Assembly: GCA_016081115.2 (NCBI GenBank)
Contig: CM071932.1
Span: forward strand, 58,125,639 to 58,189,638
Direction: 5' to 3'
DNA length: 64,000 bases
Source: Rehmannia glutinosa
Lineage: Eukaryota; Streptophyta; Magnoliopsida; Lamiales; Orobanchaceae
In this document: positions 1 through 11,100 of the stretch, piece after piece
How the letters are laid out: each line of letters starts with the position of its first letter
How positions within the stretch are numbered: position 1 is the first letter of the stretch
Position numbers and translations under genes: made by a program
The notes under the pieces: generated by a model
What the model was told of the DNA's origin: nothing
Databases searched by the model: none
Seen by the model: the letters and a program-made list of their open reading frames with translations, nothing else

Positions 1-541
1 TTGCCGAACACTCTTTTTCTTTTGACTCACAAACTCTCATCCTCACATGATCATCATAGATAACTGCAGGTGTAAGAGATGAAAGTATGAACTTTCTTCG
101 CTCATGCTCAAAAGTATAGCAATTAGTATACCCATCATGCACCACTCGCCGATCAAACTGCCATGGTCTACCCAACAAAATATGACAAGCCCGCATTGGC
201 ACTACATCACACAATATTTCATCCTTATAACCCCCAATCTGAAAAGACAGTAACACTCTTTTATTAACTCGTACCCCGTCACAATTATTGAACCATTGGA
301 GGGTATACGGCTCTGGATGTTCAAGTGTAGGAGTCTCCAACCTCGCCACCAATTTCACACTAGCCACGTTTGTACAACTACCTCCATCAATGATCATACT
401 ACGCACTTTATCCTGAACTAAGCATCTAGTGTGAAAGATATTTTCTCGCTGCTCATGATCAACTAACTTTGGCTGCATATTTAAAACTCTACGTGACACT
501 AGTGATAACACATCGCCCTTCACCGGTTTAACTACCTCTAG
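1..541 (-). CDS. Gypsy G protease and start of the RT linker, partial
   Basis: An uninterrupted minus-strand frame of about 180 codons runs off the left edge. It contains the aspartic protease core IIDGGSCTNV (catalytic Asp-Gly-Gly at 380-388), which cleaves the retroviral polyprotein. The linker motif LLGRPWQFDRR follows (about 150-182) and leads towards RT in plant gypsy pol. There is no in-frame stop, unlike most copia genes in this window, so this host element is better preserved in sequence than the younger elements inside it. It continues the gag fragment at 28365-28991 after element A is removed, with a frame change near the joint. Identification as gypsy pol is firm; the exact clade is not. 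Confidence 0.85.
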
Positions 542-546
542 ACCCT
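542..546. repeat. Target-site duplication of element A (left copy)
   Basis: accct immediately precedes the TG of the 5' LTR at 547. The same five bases follow the CA end of the 3' LTR at 28360-28364. Five bases is the normal Ty1/copia duplication length. Confidence 0.95.
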
Positions 547-2084
547 TGTTAGGAATTTTATTGTTTAGATTTTGATGAATGCCATGTAAAACTTAGAATA
601 GAAAGTTGGCACCCCAATTCTTGTTGTAAAATGCATTGTAATGAATAGAGCCGCCAAGGCGAGTTAAGTCGGCCTACGCCCTAACATGAAAGAAGACAAT
701 CAAGATCGGAAGGAAAACTCACGCGAGACAATGAGTATGGCAAAGAAGAGTAGACGGGAACTCTATCAAGAAGCAATGAGATGCAACAGTGGAGCATCGA
801 TCAAGTCAACTCAAGAAAAGCCAAGTCTCAAGTTGAAGTGACAAGAGTCATCCAATGATTGGAAGTCGACTCTAAGTCACCTGGGAAAGCAAGGAAATGC
901 AATCAAGTCGAGATGATCAGAAAAAAAGAACCGTTACGTAAATCAAGAGATTTACTTAAACAAGATATATCTCCATACCACCTTTCTTGGAGTGCTCGGT
1001 CCCGAGAAGCGTGCAAAAGGAATGAACCAATGGGAAGCACTACACCGTGTCGTAACTCTAAAAAGTGAAAGAACAATTCATACGAGGAAACGACAATTCC
1101 AAGAACTGCAAGCCAACGACGCAAAGTGACTTTCAAAAATAAGCTATCTCTTCAACGGGCAAATTTTTGAAAGTTCACTATAAAAGGCCGAGGAGTTTGT
1201 TTGAGATACAAGGATGACACACACGTGAGATATACAAGCATATTAGAAAAATCGAAACATTCTCAATCCTCAAGCCTACATTACGAAGTACATCAATCCA
1301 ACACTCACCCGTGAAGGAAAGAGAACTTCAATCGGTTGAAGAGGAAACTTTTGAAAACAAGGGGTCTACATTCCAGAAAGATTGTAGAAAGGTTCAAGGT
1401 TGAACCAAGTCTTAAGCTTTTGGAGGGCTTCGTGATCAAATCCAAAGAGCTTGAGCAAGTGAGTCAGTAGTAACAAGGCAGCTGCCCTGTGAAGAAGAAG
1501 CCGAGTCGTCGAGAAGCCACCGAGTGATCAAGGCGTCTCCAGATCGAGTCCCTAAGGATCAAGTCGGCCGTTGTGATCAAGACTTGTATCCGGACTGCAT
1601 TACCACTTTGTAAACCGATCATTACTTAGTGGATTCCTCCAGGAGTTGGAGAAGAGAGGAGTAGAAGAATTACCCCATCTTCGAACCTCTATAAAAACTT
1701 TCTTTGTGTCATTTACATTTCAAATTTAAATTCCCGCACTTTTAATCGCTTATATCTGTGATAAATTTGCTATCCATTTGATAATTTATAAGTACTAAAT
1801 CAAGCTCTAAAATCTTGCTTAATCAAACTTAAGGGTGTTAAGTCTTCCATTTGAAAATAAAACCACAGTTGAGTTAAATTATAGCCAACAAATTGAGTTA
1901 CTCCATCAACGGCTCACCGAGTTCATTGAGAGATTAACTCTCTTGAGTGACTAAATTCGATTGTCCATCAAGGACACAACTATGTAGAATCAACTCAGTA
2001 GATTTAAAAGGACTAAATCGAAAATTTGGTAAGGTTTATTCAACCCCCTTCTAAACCTTACACTTACACCCATTGGGACCTACA
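547..2084 (+). repeat. 5' LTR of element A
   Basis: Begins tgttaggaatttta and ends gggacctaca (TG...CA). Length is 1,538 bp, and it is followed by the primer site after the dinucleotide ag. It matches five other LTRs here (A 3', B both, D both) and, more distantly, those of C and E. It carries the promoter for the element; no protein gene is credible inside it. Confidence 0.95.
1178..1187 (+). promoter_or_regulatory. LTR TATA box, element A
   Basis: CTATAAAAGG, a canonical plant TATA box about 630 bp into the LTR, is conserved in all A, B and D LTRs and in related form in C and E. It probably sets the U3/R boundary about 30 bases downstream. A second TATA-like string, CTCTATAAAAA at 1687-1697, is also conserved and could be an alternative start. 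Confidence 0.75.
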
Positions 2085-2086
2085 AG

Positions 2087-2100
2087 TGGTATCGGAGCGG
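2087..2100 (+). promoter_or_regulatory. Primer binding site, element A
   Basis: tggtatcggagcgg starts three bases after the LTR end. It corresponds to the plant copia initiator-Met tRNA site TGGTATCAGAGC with one change (CAG to CGG). The same variant occurs in B and D. The primer tRNA starts minus-strand DNA synthesis here. Confidence 0.85.
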
Positions 2101-2205
2101 TTGGTTCATTGAACCCTCCGCACCGGTTCTTGAACTAGATCTCCAAACTTTTCAAAGTCTACTTTAGTACTTAAACCTTCAAATTTTTTATTAAAAGTCA
2201 TTATC

Positions 2206-3430
2206 ATGGAAGCAAATTTGACACGCATCCCTATGTTCACTATCGAAGAATTTGATGATTGGAAAATTCGTATGCGGGGCTCATGTATCGACATTACATG
2301 ATGAGATGTGGATAGTGATAGAAGATGGGCCTCTGCAAATATTAAAGGTGAACACACGGTTGTCATCGAAGAGTTGCGGTGAAGGAGGAGAAGAAGATTC
2401 AAGCTCCCAGCATCAGTCATGGTTGAAAAACCAAGAACTGAGTGGACAAATGATGACAGAAAAAGATACAACCTGGACAATGTAGCCAAGGACATCCTTT
2501 ACAAAACCTTGACAAAGCCATGTTCAACAAAGTCAAATCATGCAAAACGGCTAAAGAAATGGGGACAAGTGACATTGATTTGTGAAGGCTCGAGCAAATC
2601 AAAGAAAACAAATTATCGGTGGCGGTACAAAAATTTGAAAACTTCAAAATGATCTCGGGAGAGAACCTGGATCAACTAGACGCTCGGTTCTGAAAATCAC
2701 AAATGAGTCCTACACTTGGGAAGGAATATACGTAGGAAATGTGTATGAAGATCCTAAAAAGTCTTCCAGTGAATGGGAAATGAAGGTCATGGCACCGAGA
2801 CACTCCATAGACCTATCAAAGACATCCAATCATGAGTTATTCTCGGACCTCAAAGCCTACAAGTTTGAGCCGAGAAGAAAAGACCGGAAGAAGAGACAAT
2901 TTGTACCCAAACAAAACACCGCTCTAATTGTCAAAGATGGGAAGAGAGCCGAGGTCAAAGAGGCAATTGACCCGGAAGAAATAGCCCGATGGTTAAAAGA
3001 TTTAACAAGTTCTTTAACAAGAACTACAAGAGAGGAAAGGGTGAATCTTCCGAAGACACTCGGCTCCCTCCAAATCAAGGGAAGACAGGCCAACCAAGAG
3101 AACATATCATCAAAAAGTTGAGTATCAAAGGGCTGACCACTCAAGAATAGAAAGAGTGATCAAAAGTCAATATCTATGTTGAACTGGGACAACCAGGTCA
3201 CTATGCCATTGATCGCTCATATCCTGTAGTGAACAAGTACAGAGATGAAGAAGAAAGAAAGATCTTGAGAGAAAGAAGACAAGAAAGGAAAAAGGCAATG
3301 ATGGTCAGCGAGATGATGAAACAGCCAAGTCAAGGAGACAACATTGAGAGCGGTGAAGTGACTACTCAAGTGACTCGAAGAAGAAGCCCCGATCCGCTTG
3401 ATGGCCAAAGAACAAGATCAAGAAGATGAG
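2206..3430 (+). pseudogene. gag: gag of element A (UBN2-like capsid plus degraded zinc knuckle)
   Basis: Gag packages element RNA into particles. The start at 2206 begins MEANLTRIPM, followed by FTIEEFDDWKIRM and DEMWIVIEDGP, the typical N-terminus of plant copia gag. Capsid pieces continue in shifted frames: 2419-2652 (TEWTNDDRKRYNLDNVAKDI) and 2741-3121 (LPNEWEMKVMAPRH-type region, here EWEMKVMAPRHSIDL). A basic stretch lies around 2980-3110. The nucleocapsid knuckle lies near 3169-3230; GQPGHYAID is visible but the flanking cysteine codons are damaged. An Arg/Ser-rich tail follows to about 3430. At least four frame changes break it. B and D have gag starts at 15814 and 46510 with breaks at partly different places. 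Confidence 0.85.
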
Positions 3431-4440
3431 GTACAATCTAACTCAACAAACTCGGATACTAGTGACAAGTGATCGTGACACACACACTTCATCACCCACT
3501 GATCTTTATGATTCATTAAGCAAAATGATGAAAGATTTTGAACACATTAAATCCTCACACACACTATTGAATGAGGAAAACAAATTACTCAAAAGTCAAA
3601 ACTCAAAGTGACTAAGGAGCCGAGAACTCTAAGTCAAATAGTTGAAAATGAAAGTTTAAAGGTGAAAATGCTAAATTAGTAGCGAGAAATTGCTGCTATA
3701 GAAAAGAGGAGAATGACCTCAAGAGTGTTATTGCCTCATTCACTAAGGCATCTAAATCATTGGATGATCTTATTATGAGTCAAAGAGAATGTGGAGACAA
3801 GACAGGCTTAGGATTTAATTCCTCTCGTGCTATGTCAAACCTCAAAAGTAATTTTGGAAAAAGGATCTTCAAGTCATGAAGAGTCCGAAAAATCCAAAAC
3901 TCTAAATGTCACACACACATTCACTCCAAAGCACAATAACAAGCAAACGGCCTTGGTTACAAAGGAAAAGGAAAACGACCGTTGAGTGTGCTCAAAGGAC
4001 AGTGAGAAGAGATTCACCGAGTCCTCGGCAAACTCCTAACGAAAAATACTCAGAAAAGGAAAGCAGAGCTACCAAAAATCCCGAGAAAAAATCCATAAAA
4101 GAAATACATATGATGGGAATGGTAGAAAATATCCAAGCCAAGTGATTGGATTAATGTGAACTATCGGCATAAACTTATGGAATATAAGCCCAAATGGCAA
4201 AGGCCAGAACTCAAAGAAAGGTCATTCCAAAAGCATAAGAGCTTTCATCAAAGACACATATGCACCTAGGCACTACACTCAAAAACACCACAATTACCCC
4301 GAAGGAAGGCAATTGCTAAAACATATGCAGTATACTGAGACAAAAGAGACAAGCTGTATGAACCTAGAATCCCCAAGTAATTTGCCAGGATTGATTATGA
4401 TTATGGCACTGATAGATGGCAACCCCTTAGAGTCAAAACA
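3431..4440 (+). pseudogene. Gag-pol linker of element A, coiled-coil region with DKTGLGF motif
   Basis: Between nucleocapsid and protease lies about 1 kb of linker coding sequence. 3426-3611 encodes an acidic/Ser stretch and then a heptad-like segment (SLSKMMKDFEHIKSSHTLLN). Near 3770-3840 comes LIMSQRECGDKTGLGF, a motif I associate with plant copia elements of the Sirevirus (SIRE/Opie) type. From about 3900 it becomes Lys/Ser/Thr-rich and low in complexity, with stops in every frame. Assignment to the polyprotein rests on position and on the same order in B and D. Confidence 0.7.
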
Positions 4441-4950
4441 TTTGGCTATAGGTTGGTTGGATCATCTTACAATTCTAACCCCTCGGGACCTGCAGACAAG
4501 TATGGGTACCTAAAACTTAATTTCCTTGATTGCGGAGTTCAAGGAACAACGAGTGCCAAGGAACCTGGTACATGGATAGTGGTCATTTCCGGACATATGA
4601 CAGAAATAAGAGAAATCATCAAAATTCAAGGAAGTCAAAGGAGCAAAAGTCATATTTGGGGAAATGAAGCTCCTGGTGAAATAAGAGGCATTGGATCCAT
4701 CAAGAGGAATGGATTAGAAATCACAGATGTTGCATATGTTGAAGGACTCAACTTCAACTTACGAGTATCGATCGGCTCGTGACAAGGGCTACAATGTTGG
4801 ATTCAACATGGGTATTTGCCAAATCAAAGAAATTGAATCAAATGAAGTGGTCTGCCGCAAGGATGTAGACAGAAAAAATATGTATGTAGTGGATTGGTCA
4901 ACTCGCAACACCCGGACTTTGTCTACTAGCAAAACACAAAATTGAATCAA
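4441..4950 (+). pseudogene. pol: pol protease region of element A
   Basis: Aspartic protease that would cut the Gag-Pol polyprotein. The catalytic Asp-Ser-Gly is encoded at 4575-4583, in the context EPGTWYMDSG; HMT follows in a shifted frame. NEAPGEIRGIGSIKRNGLEI and VAYVEGLNFN (to about 4760) are the rest of the copia protease fold and the link to integrase. The frame breaks right after the active site and again near 4760. B and D carry the same landmarks at 18186 and 48904. Confidence 0.8.
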
Positions 4951-5960
4951 GTTGGTACAAAAAAAAAGCTGAGTCACCCGAATTTCAAAACAATTAACAA
5001 GGCGGCAAGAAGTCATCTTGTAGAAGGACTTCCGGACTCGAAGATACAAGAAGGAGAGTATATGTGATGCATGTCGAAAGGGAAAGCAAATCAAGTCGTC
5101 ATTCAAAGAAAAGACATGCCCATCCTCAATAAGAATATTGCATCTACTTCATATGGATCTATTTGGCCCAAAGTGGAACCGGCCAACATAAGTGGAAAGA
5201 AATACACCTTGGTGGTGGTAGATGACTACTCAAGATATACATGGACAATATTCATGTGCAAGAAGAAAGAAATTCTACAAAAACTACCACAAATTGTGAT
5301 GAAGAGGATTCAAAATGAGAAGAGTCAAACCATTATCAAAATAAGATCGGATAGAGGAACCGAGTTTGTCAATGGAATAATAACTCGATTGTATTGAAAA
5401 TGGTATTGGTCATGAACTATCGGCAGCAAGGACTCCACAAAGAATGGAGTTGCGAAAAGAAGGAAAGAACCCTCAAAGAAGCGGAAGGACCATGTTAGTT
5501 TGGGTTACCAAAAAGATTTTGGGTGAAGCAATCAACACGACTTGCTACACCTAAAACAGATGTATGATAAATAGGCAAAATGACAAAGACTCCCTATGGC
5601 AAAGACAACCTAAAGGCTTTTGATGCTAAAGTGGTGAGGGTATCTTCTTAGGATACTCACCGAAAGCAACGCCTACTGAGATACTCAACAAAAGAACTAT
5701 GGTTACAGAGGAATCCATTCATGTAGTATTCGATGAGCCAAATGTAAATGGAGAAGACATTGAAGAGTCACCGATAAGTCAATCATGCAATCATACGAGA
5801 AGAGTCCCTATCTTTGAAGCCAAGCCGAATTATCAATTCGAAGAAGATGAGATAGTCTGAATCTCAAAAACAAATTTTTGAAAATTTGCGGCTAAGTGAT
5901 AACGAGAGTGACCACACCAACACACAAGTAAGTCGATCAATCCGGCTAACTTACTCCAAC
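4951..5960 (+). pseudogene. pol: pol integrase region of element A
   Basis: Integrase inserts element DNA into the genome. Visible parts are the N-terminal zinc-binding region (SHPNFKT near 4972; CDAC at about 5063-5076), HMDLFGP with the first catalytic Asp near 5149-5165, VVVDDYSRYTW (5211-5243), and IRSDRGTEFVNG with the second Asp (5341-5374). NGV near 5442 precedes the catalytic Glu, but a lost base shifts the frame there. The C-terminal part (KAFDAK, IFLGYS) runs to about 5870. The longest open piece is 5071-5397. It is inactive as written. Confidence 0.85.
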
Positions 5961-6950
5961 CTGATGTAAGATGGCCGAGAGACCATCCACGAAACTTGTC
6001 ATTGGAGATATAAGAGAAGGTGTCAAAACAAGATCCAAACTCAACAAGAAGCTATGTTCACATGCTTCATCTCGCAAAATAGAGCCAAAAGATGTGTCAC
6101 AAGCATTGGATGACACACATTGGATTCAAGCTATGCAAGAAGAGTCAATCGGTTTGAGAGAAATAAAGTATGGGAATTAGTGCAAAGACCCATACATCAA
6201 AATGTTATTGGAACCAAATGGGTGTTCGAAATAAGATGAACGAGGAAGGTTACGTGGTAAGAAACAAAGCAATACTAGTAGCCAAAGGTTATTGCCAAGA
6301 AGAAGAAGGATAGATTTTGATGAAACATTTGCCCTGTAGCAGCAAGATTGGAAGCTATAAGGATGTTTCTTGCCTATGCACTCACAAGAATTTCATTGTA
6401 TATCGATGGATGTAAAAAGTGCATTCCTAAATGGTTTATTGGAAGAAGAAGTGTATGTTGAACAACCTCCAGGATTTGAGCAGAAGACTCTTGGAGACAA
6501 GGTATACAAACTCAAGAAAGCCTTGTATGGATTGAAACAGGCACCCGAGCATGGTATGACACCTGTCACAATTCCTAACGAAAATGGATTCACAAAAGGA
6601 AAAGTAGATAGAACACTTTTCGAATTCAAGACAAGAAGAGTATATTGCTTGTTCAAATATATGTGGATGACATCATTTTTGGATCCACTAACAATGAACT
6701 GTGAAAAATTCTCAAACCTCATGCAAAGCAAATTTGAAATGAGCATGATGGGAGAGTCGGCATTCTTCCTTGGACTCCAAGTGAAACAATTTGAAGGATG
6801 GAACCTTCATAAGTCAAACAAAATACACCAGAGACTTAATGAAGAAGTTTGGTATGGAGGAGAAGTCTTCTCAAAAAATACCAATGAACACATCGACCAA
6901 AATGGACATGGATGCGGATGGCAAGCCTGTAGATCAAACAAGATCTGAGC
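5961..6950 (+). pseudogene. pol: pol reverse transcriptase region of element A
   Basis: Copies element RNA to DNA. HWIQAMQEE begins the copia RT near 6117, then NVIGTKWVF, ARLEAIRMFLAY in pieces, MDVKSAFLNGLLEEEVYVEQ (from 6409), KLKKALYGLKQAP and the catalytic YVDD at 6660-6671 (followed by IIFGS). The longest open piece is 6370-6948. The glutamine expected just before MDVKSAF is missing because CAG reads CG, and the PRAW-type motif near 6541 is frameshifted. Both defects recur in B and D (see findings). Confidence 0.88.
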
Positions 6951-7598
6951 ACTTATTGGATCATTGCTCTATCTCACAAATAGCAGCCGACATCACCTTT
7001 CTTTGTAGGTGTATGTGCAAGATTTCAATCTGCTCCAAAAGAGAGCCACATGACAGCAGCTAAGAGAATATTGAGATACTTGAAAGGAAGCCAAGAAGTA
7101 GGCCTATGGTATCCAAAGGAAGGTGGATTCAAGCTAATTGGCTATTCAGATTCTCGACTATCTTTGGATGCAGAGTTGACAGAAAGAGCACTTCAGGCAC
7201 ATGTCAAATGCTAGAAACAGTGATTTCTGGTTTAGCAAGAAGCAAAACTCAATAGCCACCTCTACAAATTGGTGCGCGGGAATACATAGTGCGCGGGCGG
7301 CACAGTGCCCAAGTCCTATGGATGAGACAATTTGAGAGACTATGAAGTTGAAGAAAAAGAAATTCCAATCATGTGTGATAACACAAGTGCAATTGCAATC
7401 ACTCAAAATCCTGTGTTGCACTCAAGAACAAAACATATTGATGTCAGATATCACTTCATAAGAGATCATGTTGAAAAGAAGGACATTATCTTGGAATATA
7501 TCTCAACCGATAAACAACTAGCCGACATCTTCACAAAACCATTATGTGAGTCAAGATTTGAAGAACTCAAACATGAGTTGGGGTTAATTGAGTGGTGA
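6951..7598 (+). pseudogene. pol: pol RNase H region and pol stop, element A
   Basis: RNase H degrades the RNA strand during reverse transcription. SLLYLT-type linker remnants lie near 6960. ESHMTAAKRIL-like sequence and RYLKGSQEVGLWYPKEGG follow near 7060-7130. Then come GYSDS with a catalytic acidic residue (7140-7155), the KSTSGTCQ-equivalent in damaged form, and ENP-region pieces. The last stretch, 7332-7598, is open and holds MCDNTSAIAI, HSRTKHIDVRYHFIRD and the classic copia C-terminal motif ADIFTKPL. It ends at the TGA at 7596-7598, which is the natural end of pol. Confidence 0.88.
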
Positions 7599-8145
7599 CA
7601 CTCGGGCAATTAAAGAAGAGAAATGGAACAGAAAAAGGGGAAAAGGAGCTGAAAAAGAAATCACCAAGAATCACCGATCGGAAGACAAATACACCGAGTC
7701 AGTGATAAATGAGTCGCTAAGAGAACTGTGAGAAGTAGAGTTAAATCGGCTAAGAGATAAGCTGAATAACTTATGAGCAAAGTGACAAAAACGCATCGTT
7801 TGACTAAGCGGGAATGTTTTAAGGAATACGTCAAAGATAATGATGATGTGTACGCATAAAAGCCGCACACCAAGCTTATGATTGGATATAAATGCTTTGC
7901 CGCATTAAATACGAGACATGAAATGCTCAATAAGCGTCGAAAATCAAGCCGTTGATTTCGATCACGATTCAAAAACCACCCGCACGTCCTTTCATAAACC
8001 ATATTTAAACCATTTTCGTCCGTTTCTCTCTCACACTTCTAAAAACTGTTCATCTCTTTCTCTCAAAAGCAAAGGCAGAATACTCTCGAAACCCTATCGA
8101 TCTTCAAATCATTTTCTGAGTTTTTCCTTGAAATAATCCTGAGAA
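7599..8145 (+). promoter_or_regulatory. Internal promoter and leader of the extra gene, element A
   Basis: The 547 bases between pol and the extra gene code for nothing visible but look like a plant promoter. ATTGG (inverted CCAAT) touches a TATA box GATATAAATG at 7885-7894. About 130 bases further lies a pyrimidine-rich leader (TTTCTCTCTCACACTTC near 8021) and then CTCTTTCTCTC (8053-8063), ending gagaaATGGC at the start codon. The same layout is kept in B and D, and element E has an independent TATA plus CT-rich leader at the same place. Promoter activity is inferred, not shown. Confidence 0.6.
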
Positions 8146-11100
8146 ATGGCACCAACTTATGACTTTACCAAGTTAGGAAAGCAAATCCACACCGGTTCGA
8201 CGGTGGATTTCGACGGAATGGTGAAGCAGGGGTCCGACGACACCTTGGTGAAGAAAATCGCTGAGAAGTTGGAAACGTCCGGACTAAAACCGTTTCTAAC
8301 GTTAGAATATCCGATGACCTATGTGGAGGAGGTCGCACAATTCTACGTGAATGCTGAGATTCACGATGAAGGAATCAAGTCATCTGTTCACGGAAATCAC
8401 TATCACCGCCAAGGATTTGGTGAACATTGCTCACTACCAGCAGAAGGAGCATCCGAGATCAAAGAAGTTTATGTAAACTTGGGTGATGCATGGAAAGAAA
8501 TAGCCAAGTCCGACTTTGCTTTGATAAAATAATATACACAAAGAAAACAAGAGATCTGAAGGAGGATTATCACAAGTTGTTGGACATAGTTGCCAAATGT
8601 ATCGACATTAAATTTGGCAGCTTTGACCAATCACAAAGGCAAAGCTGATTGTAATGGCCGCAATCATCGAAGAAAAGAAGATAAATCAAAGTTTGTCTAC
8701 ACAGCAGACTCTGCCGAACGTGGGAACAAGTCCTTCAAAGAAGATGGTTCATTTGGAGGATCCCTAGGATATGGCCTGGTGATTGGCCGGCTTTGGAGGT
8801 GAAAGGAGTCCCTCTTAGACATGGGAAGGCATTCCATGTTAACAAGAGGATGTTCGAGCAAACCTCTCTCGGCGCACGAAAGAGAGCTTACGCCAAGAGA
8901 GTCGACACCGAGTGAGGGGGAATCACCGACCAAAGATACAAATGTTTCCTCTCCAAAATTAAGAAGAAAGCTCGCCCTGCACCGCTAAGAAGATCTTGCT
9001 CCCAGCAAAGAAAACCAAACATGCTCCCGCCCCGCAGCCAGAGTCACCCGCCCCAGCAGGCCGTGTCTCCCCCCTGCAGCAGCGGTCGAGAAGGACTCAC
9101 AAATACCTTCTCCGATCGTCAAAAGGAGGAGAACCGACAAGCCAAGACGGCCACTCCTCGAAAAAAGACACCAAGACGCCCCGGCCGCCCAAGACTCGAG
9201 AGGACAACATCTCTCAACCCGAAATTCCCAGTACAAACCAGGAGACGAAGAAGAATAGTCAAGCAATCCGAATCGAAAAACCAGCGAGTCGGTTACTCAG
9301 CCAAAGACAAATACGGAGACTACCGGGAAGTAGAGAGTCTCCGGATGTAGTTGATGAAATAGCCAAGTCTCCGTGAAGGCGATCAAAAAAGGCAACTGAA
9401 GACACAACAGAACTCACACAAAAGCAAGAAAGAAGAACCTACCAGAAGCAGATAGTGATGTAATGATTCTATCTCCACCTTACCCGGACATCCAAAATCG
9501 TCATGCGTGAATGGAGGAAATGGAAGTTGAGCAAGTCAAGGGAACAGTTCCAACGGCCTTGAGTTCATAGAAGAAGAAGAGAAACTGCTAAATTTCCTTG
9601 GATTAACTCTTGTGCTCTCGGCTGGATGAAGACAATCGCCGAGACATCCTGCAGATCTACAAGGACAGGAGAGAGAAAAGCAAGTCAAGAAGCCAAAGCA
9701 CGTGAGAAGGCAAGCATCCGCCTATCTCCGGCACCACAACACACACATCCTCTCCTTGATGTCTTCTCGATAGTGACGAGGAACTGCAGAATCTTCACCG
9801 CTACGAAGAGTTGCAAATGCAGCATTGCACGAGTCAAGAATCCTTCACGAGCAAAGACTAATGGAGGACCAGGAGAGTCCTCCGAACACACCGAAATCGA
9901 TCCAATGGGAGTGGTTCAAAAATAGCCACCGATGTTGCTGCTACCACTTCCCACTCACTTAGAAGAAGGCAATAAGGAGCCATGATGAAAGCTGGCTAGT
10001 GGGGACCCCACGAGCCAACCCCTATTGAAGATGTGCTACCACCGCCCCAACGGCTGAACAATCAATCGAAACAGCCGGGAGTTTGGAGATGAGTGACCCC
10101 ATTCAAGTCACTCACCGGGTGCGCCACCGAGGGGAAACTCCCTCCACCGCAAAGGTCGGGAGGATCTTTGCAGATAACTCCACAACGAATCAAGGAGGCG
10201 AAGAAGAGAAATTACAATCACAAGAAGAACAACAAGTTGCCATCAATGAAGCTCGAGACAGTTGAGACTGTCTCACTGAGGTGCCAATCTCTCGAAGGCT
10301 AATGACACCGCGATGCGAAATCGAGGCACCGAGGAAGGAACAACCGTGGAGTTAACACTGGGCGATGAAAGTGCAATCCATGGGGTTGAGACTCCAATGG
10401 ATGCCATCAGAAGACCCTAAGACAGTGACACCGTCGAAAGGGAGGACCAAGGCCTCGCAGCAGAGAGACTACCGGAGAAAATGAAGGCCCACGGGAGGTT
10501 GAGACTTCCCGGGGTAAAGAAGTCAAGTAGAGAACATCCCTCCCGCTATCATCGACCCATCCGAGAAGGAGATCGGCGCACTTCATGATTCCCGGACAAC
10601 CCCGATGTCACTTTTATGGGATCGGCGAAGAAGAAGTTGAGTCATCCCGATGCCAAATCCAAAAGACTCACCAAGCGGGTGTTCCAAGCACGAGTAAGTC
10701 CGATCCCAAGACTACTCGTCAAACCTTTAACTTTGATGATGAGCCACCAATGGAAATCTCATCATCGTCCGATGACGCTCCGATAAGGCCGAGACCGGAT
10801 CATCGAAATGGAAAAATCACTGAGACCAACGGTCTTAAGACAGTGAGGCTCGGCAAGCGGGTCCACTTCACAACAAGACCCGGCTCAACAAGAGACCATC
10901 ACGGCTCCTCAAGGCTGCAGCAGATCGATTCCCAAAAGAACCGCCCGCGCGCACCACTCATCATCGAACGTATCCCGGTTGGCGGTGATGAATCCTTTGT
11001 AGTTTCTTTTCCTTTTTCAAATACCGGAACTCCACGAAGAGTCGAAAAACGAACAAGCACGCTATCACGACCACCTCCTTTTTTCACTCGGGCACCATTG

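Noticed and set aside
903..1136. Minus-strand ORF inside the A 5' LTR (related ones in all other LTR copies)
   Set aside because: No protein family resemblance; the frame changes between LTR copies and it lies over the promoter and R region.
547..2084. Possibility that the repeated 1.5-kb units are solo LTRs or tandem arrays
   Set aside because: Each pairs with a partner LTR through PBS, coding region, polypurine tract and matching 5-bp duplications.
2106..2495. Minus-strand ORF of 129 codons opposite gag
   Set aside because: Shadow of the gag coding strand; the sense strand carries recognised gag motifs.
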